From NCBI GenBank assembly GCA_029251005.1, contig JAQXEE010000074.1, positions 1 through 47,084 on the forward strand: DNA of 47,084 nt, in the 5' to 3' direction. The notes beneath the pieces are model-generated. The model was not told where the DNA came from. It did not search any database and saw only the letters and a program-made list of their open reading frames with translations. The stretch is from Flavobacteriales bacterium (GTDB lineage Bacteria; Bacteroidota; Bacteroidia; Flavobacteriales_C; GCA-002722245). This document shows, piece by piece, positions 37,318-45,900 of this stretch. The position numbers and the translations under genes were made by a program. The stretch's first letter is position 1. The number at the start of each line of letters is the position of its first letter.

Positions 37318-38373
37318 ATGCAGGATAATACTAAAAAATTCACGGAACAAGCTCAAGCAGATTTAAGCGAGATATTACCGGCCAATACCCAGGTTAATGA
37401 CGACACTATTGAACCGATTTTAAAATCAAGTAGCGATAGATTTGTATTGTTTCCAATTCAACATGATGATATATGGGAAATGTACAAGAAGCAAGAGGCT
37501 TCCATCTGGACAGCTGAAGAAATCGATCTAAGTGGAGACATAATCGACTGGGATAGCAAACTTAATGATAATGAACGTCATTTTATTAAGCATGTTTTAG
37601 CTTTTTTCGCAGCAAGTGATGGAATTGTGAATGAAAATTTAGCAGAAAATTTCTTGGCTGAGGTTCAATATACAGAAGCGAAATTTTTCTATGGTTTTCA
37701 GGTAATGATGGAAAACATTCACTCAGAAACTTACTCTTTATTAATTGATACTTTAATTAAGGACAAAAAAGAAAGAGAGTATCTATTTAATGCACTTGAG
37801 ACTATTGATTGCGTTAAGAAAAAAGCCGATTGGGCATTGAGATGGATTGACAATGGATCGTTTGCCGAAAGATTAATTGCTTTTGCAGCTGTTGAAGGTA
37901 TTTTCTTCTCAGGTTCCTTTTGTTCTATCTTCTGGTTAAAGAAAAGAGGTTTAATGCCAGGTTTGTCATTCTCTAACGAGTTAATTTCTCGTGACGAAGG
38001 GTTACATTGTGATTTTGCTTGTTTATTATACTCTGAGCATATAGTTAATAAATTAGATCCTGAAGTTGTAACAGGTATTATTACTGATGCAGTAGAGATC
38101 GAAAAAGAATTTGTTACAGATGCATTACCAGTTAAATTAATTGGAATGAATGCAGATTTAATGTGTCAATACATTGAATTCTGTGCTGATAGATTGTTGA
38201 TTGAATTAGGTTGTAAGAAAGTTTATAACGCAACGAATCCTTTTGACTTTATGGAATTAATTTCACTTCAAGGAAAAACGAATTTCTTCGAAAAGAGAGT
38301 TGGTGATTACCAAAAAGCTGGAGTTACTTCAAACAAAGAAGACAACGTATTTAAAATCGATGAAGATTTTTAA
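37318..38373 (+). CDS. nrdB: class Ia ribonucleotide reductase, small (radical) subunit
   Basis: A 351-residue di-iron protein that makes the tyrosyl radical. Ligands are placed by E. coli spacing: Asp101 (A-A-S-D-G, equals D84), Glu132 and His135 (E-N-I-H, equal E115 and H118), radical Tyr139 (S-E-T-Y, equals Y122), Glu193 (V-E-G-I-F-F), and E-G-L-H in R-D-E-G-L-H-C. The C-terminus K-I-D-E-D-F is the tail that binds the large subunit. It is the first gene of an nrdB-nrdA unit, in reverse order to E. coli, and preceded by the long gene-free stretch. Confidence 0.96.
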   Translation: MQDNTKKFTEQAQADLSEILPANTQVNDDTIEPILKSSSDRFVLFPIQHDDIWEMYKKQEASIWTAEEIDLSGDIIDWDSKLNDNERHFIKHVLAFFAASDGIVNENLAENFLAEVQYTEAKFFYGFQVMMENIHSETYSLLIDTLIKDKKEREYLFNALETIDCVKKKADWALRWIDNGSFAERLIAFAAVEGIFFSGSFCSIFWLKKRGLMPGLSFSNELISRDEGLHCDFACLLYSEHIVNKLDPEVVTGIITDAVEIEKEFVTDALPVKLIGMNADLMCQYIEFCADRLLIELGCKKVYNATNPFDFMELISLQGKTNFFEKRVGDYQKAGVTSNKEDNVFKIDEDF

Positions 38374-38449
38374 CCACGTGGCTAACTACTGAATAACTAC
38401 TTGCAAAAAAGACATCAGTTATTAACCCCAAAAAAAAATTAAATCCAGC

Positions 38450-40813
38450 ATGTACGTAATAAAAAGAGACGGAAGAAAAGAATCAGTTAAGTTTGATAAA
38501 ATCACAGCTCGTGTAAACAAACTGTGTTACGGATTGGACCCAATTGTAGATTCGACATCAGTAGCTATGAAAGTTATTGAAGGTTTATACGAAGGAGTAA
38601 CAACCGAAAAGTTAGATAATTTAGCATCAGAGGTGTCGGCTGCAATGTCAACAAAACATCCTGATTATGGTTATTTAGCATCTAGAATTGCTATTTCAAA
38701 CTTACATAGAAAGACCAAAAAGTCATTCGCTTCTACAGTAACCGATCTTTTTGAATACATCGATCCGAAAACAAATCAATCAGCAAAGTTAATTGCTGAT
38801 GATGTCTATGAAATTATTCAGAAAAATGCTGATCTTTTAGATTCAGCCGTTATTCATGATCGAGATTTCGGTTACGATTACTTTGGATTTAAAACATTAG
38901 AAAGATCTTATTTATTAAAAATAAATGGTCAAATAGTTGAACGCCCTCAGCACATGTTGATGAGAGTTTCAGTTGGAATTCATAAAGATGATATTCAGGC
39001 TGCCATTGATACTTACAACTTAATGTCTGAGAGATGGTTTACACATGCTACCCCAACTTTATTTAACGCAGGTACTCCAAAACCACAAATGTCATCATGT
39101 TTCCTTTTAACGATGAAGGAAGATAGTATCGATGGTATTTATGATACCTTAAAGCAATGTGCTAAAATTTCACAATCTGCTGGAGGTATTGGTTTGTCAA
39201 TTCATAATGTTCGGGCAACTGGTTCTTATATCAAAGGAACTAATGGAGAGTCGAATGGTATTATACCAATGTTAAGAGTATTTAATGATACTGCTCGTTA
39301 TGTTGATCAAGGTGGAGGGAAACGTAAAGGATCTTTCGCAATTTATTTAGAACCATGGCATGCAGATATCTTTGATTTCTTAGACTTACGAAAAAATCAC
39401 GGTAAAGAAGAAAGAAGAGCAAGAGATTTATTCTTTGCACTATGGACAAATGATTTGTTTATGCAAAGAGTTGAAGATGATGGTGAATGGACTTTAATGT
39501 GTCCAAGTGAATGTCCAGGTTTAGCAGATGTTTATGGAGCCGATTTTGATGCCTTATATACGAAATATGAAAAAGAAGGGAGAGGAAGAAAAACAATTAA
39601 AGCACAAGAGCTTTGGTTCGCAATTTTAGAATCTCAAGTTGAAACAGGTACCCCATATATGCTATATAAGGATGCTTGTAATTCAAAATCTAACCAAAAG
39701 AATTTAGGCGTAATTAAGTCTTCGAATTTATGTACTGAGATTATTGAGTATACTGCTCCTGATGAGGTGGCTGTTTGTAATTTAGCATCGTTAGCTTTAC
39801 CAATGTATGTAACTAAGGATGGTAAATTTGATTTTGATAAGTTATTTGAAGTAACGTATACAGTTACTAAGAATTTAAACAAGATTATCGATAATAATTA
39901 TTACCCAGTTGCTGAGGCTAAAAATTCAAATCTACGTCATCGTCCAATTGGTTTAGGAGTTCAAGGATTAGCGGATACTTTCATTAAAATGAGATTTCCT
40001 TTTACATCTGATGAGGCTAAACAGTTGAACAAGGATATTTTTGAAACAATTTATTTTGCTGGTTTAACAGCATCTAAAGACTTAGCTAAAATTGATGGTC
40101 CTTACCAAACATTTAAAGGTTCACCAGCATCTGAAGGAATACTTCAGTTTGATATGTGGGGAGTTCAACCATCAAAAAGATGGGAATGGGATGTTTTAAG
40201 AGAAGAAGTAATTGAGCATGGTATTAGGAACTCGTTATTATTAGCGCCTATGCCAACTGCGTCAACTTCACAAATCTTAGGAAATAATGAGTGTTTTGAG
40301 CCTTATACTTCAAACATTTATTCAAGAAGAACATTGTCTGGTGAATTTGCTGTAATTAACAAGCATTTATTAAGAGATTTAACAAAGTTAGGTTTATGGA
40401 ATGATGATATGAAGAACAGATTGATCGCAGCTAACGGATCGATTCAAGACTTCCCTGAAATACCGGAAAACGTCAAAGAACTTTACAGAACTGTTTGGGA
40501 AATCAAGCAAAAAGATGTTTTAGATATGGCAGCCGATCGCGGTGCTTATATCGATCAATCCCAGTCATTAAATATTTTCATGGATGCACCAAATTTTGGT
40601 AAGTTAACGTCTATGCATTTTTACGCTTGGAAAAAAGGGTTGAAAACAGGGATGTACTACTTAAGAACTAAAGCAGCAACTGATGCTATTAAGTTTACAG
40701 TAGATAAAACCACTTTAGGTGCTAAATCAGAAGCTGTAACTGCTGAACAAAGAGAAGCTGAAATAGCATGTTCAATTGATAATCCAGATGATTGCGAAGC
40801 ATGTGGAGCTTAG
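38450..40813 (+). CDS. nrdA: class Ia ribonucleotide reductase, large (catalytic) subunit
   Basis: A 787-residue catalytic subunit that reduces ribonucleoside diphosphates. An ATP-cone begins the protein (V-I-K-R-D-G-R-K-E). The active site shows N426-L-C428-T-E430 (thiyl radical cysteine C428), the redox pair in S-S-C-F-L-L and C-N-L-A-S-L, and a C-terminal C-E-A-C pair (D-D-C-E-A-C-G-A) that passes electrons from thioredoxin or glutaredoxin. It lies 76 bases after nrdB, with a CCACGTGG palindrome between them, and ends at a strong terminator. Confidence 0.97.
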   Translation: MYVIKRDGRKESVKFDKITARVNKLCYGLDPIVDSTSVAMKVIEGLYEGVTTEKLDNLASEVSAAMSTKHPDYGYLASRIAISNLHRKTKKSFASTVTDLFEYIDPKTNQSAKLIADDVYEIIQKNADLLDSAVIHDRDFGYDYFGFKTLERSYLLKINGQIVERPQHMLMRVSVGIHKDDIQAAIDTYNLMSERWFTHATPTLFNAGTPKPQMSSCFLLTMKEDSIDGIYDTLKQCAKISQSAGGIGLSIHNVRATGSYIKGTNGESNGIIPMLRVFNDTARYVDQGGGKRKGSFAIYLEPWHADIFDFLDLRKNHGKEERRARDLFFALWTNDLFMQRVEDDGEWTLMCPSECPGLADVYGADFDALYTKYEKEGRGRKTIKAQELWFAILESQVETGTPYMLYKDACNSKSNQKNLGVIKSSNLCTEIIEYTAPDEVAVCNLASLALPMYVTKDGKFDFDKLFEVTYTVTKNLNKIIDNNYYPVAEAKNSNLRHRPIGLGVQGLADTFIKMRFPFTSDEAKQLNKDIFETIYFAGLTASKDLAKIDGPYQTFKGSPASEGILQFDMWGVQPSKRWEWDVLREEVIEHGIRNSLLLAPMPTASTSQILGNNECFEPYTSNIYSRRTLSGEFAVINKHLLRDLTKLGLWNDDMKNRLIAANGSIQDFPEIPENVKELYRTVWEIKQKDVLDMAADRGAYIDQSQSLNIFMDAPNFGKLTSMHFYAWKKGLKTGMYYLRTKAATDAIKFTVDKTTLGAKSEAVTAEQREAEIACSIDNPDDCEACGA

Positions 40814-40871
40814 TTACTAATTTACTAACGTGTTATTTTAGATAACTGAGTTTTCTCTGAATACTATATTT

Positions 40872-40907
40872 AAAAGGTTCCTCGTTGTATAACAGGAACC
40901 TTTTTTT
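40872..40907 (+). terminator. intrinsic terminator of nrdBA
   Basis: An 11-bp stem AAAAGGTTCCT / AGGAACCTTTT with an 11-base loop and a tail of seven T residues counted from the stem. It lies about 60 bases after the nrdA stop. Confidence 0.93.
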
Positions 40908-40946
40908 ATATATGTTTAAAATAAAGCTGTGGTTGCAATTATTCAC

Positions 40947-40977
40947 TGTGGTGAATGGCTAAAAAATGTTATTTTTG
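40947..40977 (+). promoter_or_regulatory. probable Bacteroidota-type promoter of mlaE-mlaF
   Basis: TGTG (40947-40950), a 19-base spacer, then TATTTTTG (40970-40977), an exact -7 match (TAnnTTTG) with a -33 that differs from TTTG at one base. The ATG follows only 4 bases later, so a transcript from here would be nearly leaderless. Confidence 0.5.
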
Positions 40978-40981
40978 AATC

Positions 40982-41725
40982 ATGTCTATTTTTGACCACT
41001 TAGGTAAATATTATATATTAATGTCTCAAGCTTTCGCAAAGCCTGACAAGTTTAAAGTGGTTTGGAAAAGAGTAATTGATGAAATGGAGTCTATAGGTTT
41101 AGGTTCATTGCCAATTGTTGGGATTTTGTCAATTTTTATGGGAGCTGTTACTCTTCTTCAAATGGCTTATAATTTCAGTAATCCACTAGTCCCTGTTTAT
41201 ACAGAAGGATTAGCAACAAGAGATACAATGATTCTGGAGTTTGCACCAACTATTATTTCACTTATTTTAGCGGGTAAAGTAGGGAGTTCTATTGCAGGTA
41301 ATTTAGGAACAATGAAAGTAACAGAGCAAATCGATGCTTTGGAAATCATGGGAGTTAATCCTAAGAGTTACTTAATCATGCCAAAGGTTGTTGCTGCGTT
41401 ATTTGTTTTTCCGTTTATTGTTATTGTTTCTATTTTTTTAGGAGTTACTGGTGGTTATATCGCTTCATTATTAACAGGAACGGTTTCCATTGAGAATTAC
41501 GTTTTTGGAATAAAATTTGATTTTGAACCTTTTTATATTACTTACGCTTTAATTAAAGCTGAGTTTTTCGCCTTAATTATTACTTCAATTGCTTCTTACC
41601 AAGGCTTTTTAACCTCTGGTGGGGCTAAAGAAGTAGGAGATAGTGGTACAAGAGCTGTTGTTTATAGTTGTATAATAATATTATTGTTTGATCTTATTTT
41701 AACTCAATTACTTTTAACTGTTTAA
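40982..41725 (+). CDS. mlaE: MlaE family ABC transporter permease (lipid transport)
   Basis: A 247-residue inner-membrane permease of the MlaE/YrbE type that moves phospholipids between inner and outer membrane. Visible features are the N-terminal amphipathic stretch, V-G-I-L-S-I-F-M-G-A-V-T-L-L-Q, the conserved E-F-A-P-T-I-I-S-L-I-L-A-G-K-V-G-S-S-I-A-G-N-L-G-T-M-K-V-T-E-Q-I-D-A-L region, and I-K-A-E-F-F-A-L-I-I-T near the end. About five helices. mlaF follows one base after the stop. The MCE substrate-binding subunit (MlaD) is not adjacent in this window. Confidence 0.92.
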   Translation: MSIFDHLGKYYILMSQAFAKPDKFKVVWKRVIDEMESIGLGSLPIVGILSIFMGAVTLLQMAYNFSNPLVPVYTEGLATRDTMILEFAPTIISLILAGKVGSSIAGNLGTMKVTEQIDALEIMGVNPKSYLIMPKVVAALFVFPFIVIVSIFLGVTGGYIASLLTGTVSIENYVFGIKFDFEPFYITYALIKAEFFALIITSIASYQGFLTSGGAKEVGDSGTRAVVYSCIIILLFDLILTQLLLTV

Positions 41726-41726
41726 A

Positions 41727-42491
41727 ATGATTGCAGTAAAAAACATATCAAAATCCTTTGGAACAAAAAATGTTCTGCAAGATATTAACCTCACACTTCA
41801 AAGAGGAAAGGTTAATATGATTATTGGTAAAAGTGGTGCTGGTAAATCTGTACTATTAAAATGTCTAGTAGGATTATTTGACATAGATGCGGGTTCTATT
41901 TTATATGATGAACGTCAGTTCTCTAAAATGGGTTATCAAGCAAAAAAGAAGGTAAGGCAAGAAGTTGGAATGTTGTTTCAAGGTTCTGCTTTATTCGATT
42001 CTAAATCGGTTATTGAGAACGTTATGTTTCCATTAACCATCTTTTCTGATAAATCGACAGAAGAGATTAAAGAGAGAGCAATATTTTGTTTAAGGCGTGT
42101 TAAAATAGATGAGACTGCCGATGATTCATTTCCGGCTGAAATATCGGGTGGAATGCAAAAACGTGTCGCAATTGCACGCGCAATTGCTTTACAGCCTAGG
42201 TATTTGTTTTGTGATGAGCCAAACTCTGGCTTAGATCCGCAAACATCTATTATTATTGATAATTTGATTAGAGAAATTACGGAGGAATTTGACATTACAA
42301 CGATTGTTATATCGCACGATATGAACAGTGTAATGGAAATTTCGGATACTATCTCATTTATCCATCAAGGACAAAAGTGGTGGGAAGGTTCTCGAGATGA
42401 TATTATGAATACAGAAAATCAAGAAGTTGTCGATTTCGTATATGCTTCCAATTTTATGAAGGCACTAAGAGCTTCATTCATAAAAAAATAA
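41727..42491 (+). CDS. mlaF: MlaF family ABC transporter ATPase
   Basis: A 254-residue ATPase driving the MlaE permease. It contains Walker A G-K-S-G-A-G-K-S, the Q-loop (G-M-L-F-Q-G-S-A-L-F-D-S, typical of the Mla group), the signature I-S-G-G-M-Q-K-R-V, Walker B Y-L-F-C-D-E-P-N-S-G-L-D-P, and H-loop V-I-S-H-D. The arrangement with mlaE (1-base gap) marks one transcription unit. Confidence 0.94.
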   Translation: MIAVKNISKSFGTKNVLQDINLTLQRGKVNMIIGKSGAGKSVLLKCLVGLFDIDAGSILYDERQFSKMGYQAKKKVRQEVGMLFQGSALFDSKSVIENVMFPLTIFSDKSTEEIKERAIFCLRRVKIDETADDSFPAEISGGMQKRVAIARAIALQPRYLFCDEPNSGLDPQTSIIIDNLIREITEEFDITTIVISHDMNSVMEISDTISFIHQGQKWWEGSRDDIMNTENQEVVDFVYASNFMKALRASFIKK

Positions 42492-42500
42492 TTTCACTAA

Positions 42501-42532
42501 AAGAAAAACGCCCTCAATCCTAGATTGAGGGC
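42501..42532 (-). terminator. intrinsic terminator for the minus-strand TerB-like gene
   Basis: A 10-bp perfect stem GCCCTCAATC / GATTGAGGGC with a 3-base loop. On the minus strand it is followed by G and TTTTTCTTTT, making it the terminator of the minus-strand unit; on the plus strand there is no T tail, though it lies just after mlaF and could still limit convergent transcription. Confidence 0.85.
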
Positions 42533-42540
42533 AGTTGAAC

Positions 42541-42939
42541 TTAATCTTGTTCCATAACTTCTTTGAAGTGATTTAATTCAATAACACTTCTTAGATGCCC
42601 TTTCATGTAAGTCACCATTTTTTCAACTTGAGCATTTGAGAAACCAATTCTTAAACCAATTTCTTTACAAAGTTTGATTTCTTCCTCATCGGCAACCATA
42701 TCCATTTTCATTACCTGTAGCGTTTGCCAAAAGTAAAAAACTTTGTTTTCTTCCTTTGGTGCTGTAAATGGAATTTTATCTAAATTATCGATAACGTATT
42801 TAAATTCCTGTGGAGTAATTCCTAGTTTAGCAACGATTAATTTGATGAACATGTCTTCAAAATAATTCACGTTTCCGTCCGAACTTGCCATTTTAATAAG
42901 GTTGGCAACTTGGCTACTCTTTTCGTCTAATCCTAACAT
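42541..42939 (-). CDS. TerB-like protein
   Basis: A 132-residue helical protein of the TerB (tellurite resistance B-like) type. Two acidic, metal-binding-like elements typical of the fold can be seen: S-S-D-G-N-V-N-Y-F-E-D near residue 20 and V-A-D-E-E-E-I-K-L-C-K-E around residue 80, each followed by a helix. TerB-like domains are thought to act in metal-linked stress signalling. Some relatives are misnamed as excinuclease ABC subunit B. It follows the giant ATPase after 35 bases and is probably its partner. Confidence 0.75.
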   Translation of the reverse strand: MLGLDEKSSQVANLIKMASSDGNVNYFEDMFIKLIVAKLGITPQEFKYVIDNLDKIPFTAPKEENKVFYFWQTLQVMKMDMVADEEEIKLCKEIGLRIGFSNAQVEKMVTYMKGHLRSVIELNHFKEVMEQD

Positions 42940-42974
42940 AATAATAGTCGTTTATATATTGATTTTAATTGATT

Positions 42975-45900
42975 CTAGTTTTTTCCTAATTCGTCTTTAA
43001 TTCCAAATATCCCTTGGGTAAGTAACTCTACTTTTTCAAGTAAAGTTCCCATTTGCTGGTTGGCCCCAAAGCCTTTCATTTTTTGTTGCTTTCGGTAAAC
43101 AGCAAGTATGTCTTCCCAGCGATGATTTTCTTCTTCTTTTCTCCATCCAGTCAATCCTTTAAATTTTAATAAGTTAGATTCTGCACTTGTAGTTAAAGTC
43201 TGACTTTCGTTTTCGTAATAACTTAACATCAATGTTTTAAGCTCATCGTTATTCATAATAGCGATGATTTTCTCGGCTATTCTGTTCATGTTTCGATACG
43301 AGCCTTGTAGCTTAAATGGAGGCTCATTTCTATACTGATCATCCATTGCTGCTGATTTAATGTACTCTTTGTTAACATCAAGAATAATCTTTCTTACTGC
43401 AATTATTTTTTCAAGAACACTAACATAATCTTTAATTTCTTCCGTAGTGTGGTTTGATTCAAATTCGATTCCTTCTGCCGAACCTGATTGGGCTATTTTA
43501 ACTAAGCTATATAAGTCGTTTTGAGACTTACCAACTAGGTTTCTAAGGATTACGTTAGATGTTAATGAATTCTCAATGTAACTCATTTCAAATACGTCCG
43601 CTTGATCTCCAATTATATCTCCAAGGTTATAAATGTCTGCCCTATTAGAAAGCATATCTGGTATTTGGAATTTATCTCCACTTTCGGTGAATGGATTTCC
43701 TGCCATTACAACACAAACCTTCTTTCCTCTAAGATCATAAGTTTTAGATTTTCCTTTATAAACTCCTTCAATTTTTCGTTGAGCATCACAAAGCGAAATG
43801 AATTTTTGAAGAAATTCAGGATTACAATGCTGAATATCATCTAGGTAAATCATCACATTGTCACCCATTTCTAATCCAAGATTTAGTTTTTCAACCTCTT
43901 CTTTAGCACTCATATTGGGTGCGTCTTCAGGATCTAGCGAAACAACATCATGCCCCAATGCAGGTCCGTTAATTTTTAAGAACACAACACCTAACCTACT
44001 GGCAATATATTCCATAAGGGTAGTTTTACCGTACCCAGGAGGAGATATTAAAAGAAGCATTCCCATTAAATCAGTTCTCTTATTTTCACCAGCCGAACCA
44101 ATTTGCTTGGCTAGGTTATCTCCGATTAATGGCAGGTAAACTTGATTGATGAGCTTGTTTCGAACAAAAGAAGACATTACTCTAGGTTTTAATTCGTCGA
44201 GTTTTAATTCGTCTTTAAAAGAGTTTATGAGTTCTTTTTTTAAATCGGTATATTTTTCAAATAATGGAACTGATGTATTACAATAGTGTTCCATTTTTTT
44301 TGAGAACGAGTGATAGCTTAAAGTGTATTTTCCTTTTTTGATTAAATTATGATCGCCAACTAAGGCTTCTAATTCTATGTTTAGAGAAAAGTTAATAAGG
44401 TTTATTCTACTTTTTTCAAGCATATAAAATGCTGCTGTTTCATCAATAAATTGAGAAAGATTATTCTCAAAAGTTTCTGTAAAAGCGGTTAACCAACTTA
44501 CTATTAATTTGTATTTTGAAAAAGGATCTTCAATCTGATTAGAAGATTTTTCAAATTGTACAGTTAGTTTGTTGTCTTTTAAGTATTTATTGAATTTATC
44601 ACCTAATTCAAAAGCCTCCTTTCCAATCGAAAAATTATCTTTTGAATCTAATTCTTCAATTAAGTATTTAGCACAAATAACGGCGTTGATTTCAAGTTTG
44701 TTTTTTGAAATGAAAGGGCGAAGCAATTGCACTAAATCTTCTTCTAAATTTGCTGTTTCATTCGTATTAGGGAAAGCTTGCTTTAAAACTCCTACAGCAT
44801 TAATTCTTTTTTGAATGATGCTTTTATCGTCTGCACTAATTTCAAATAACCAAGCGAAAATAGAGCATGACCGAATTGTAGGGTTATATTTTAAAACACC
44901 ACCGTTTAAATGCATTTCCATTACCTTTTTTAAGATAATAGCAGCATCTTTATCATGAATACCTTTAGAGTAACTTTCTTGGTATCGATTACCCATAAAA
45001 CTTGCCACATAATCAATTAGTTCCTTTTGAGAAAAGTTGATTATTTCGTGTTGATTTTTAGGTGATTGATTTTTTAGTGTCGAGAATAATAACCAGGCTA
45101 AATATTCACTTTTATATACTTGATTGGATTCGGAAACTACAGATTGACTCCAGACAGGAGTAGTGGTCATGAGTTCTTCGTCGTTTATTTTTTGGAAAAA
45201 GTTGGTGCCTGTAATATGGTAGTACTGTCCATCTTCTTTTGGAACAATGGTTAAATCTATATTTTGTTTATTCACTAGGAATTTATGTTTTCCAAGTGAA
45301 ATTACGTTCTCACTCTCGAATAATTCATTCTTATCCTTAAGTTGTCTTAACGCGTCTTCTTTAATTCTTTTAATGGAACTTTGAATCTCATCAGCTTTAA
45401 CAGTATCGCCCAATGTAATTAGCTCTTTAATTACATCTCTAACTTTATCCACCATTAAATCGGAAACCATATATCCATTAATCTCATTAACAGATTTCAT
45501 TCCTTTTAATCGATTGGTAATACCCTTTAAAATTCGATCAGCAGAAGATTTTAAGCTTGTTGATTTTTTATTTCTTTTTTCAATTAACTGAACCTTTTTA
45601 GCTTCGAAAGCATTGTATATTTCTTCTCTCTTTGCTGAGATTATTTCGATGAATTCATCAAACTCAGAAAATTTCCCACCTAACTCTTCTAATTGAATCA
45701 TTAGTTTCGAAAGGTATTCTTCACACTTATCAGGTTCGTCACATAAATCGAGATAATTAATTATCCCCTGAGAAATTAACTTGATTTGAGCATTAAACTC
45801 AGCTTTACCTTCATGACTTTGAAGCTCTTTTCTCTTCTTTTTTAGGTTGGCGTTAATTAAGTTGAATTGAGCGTATATTTCAGAAATACTATCAATAATC

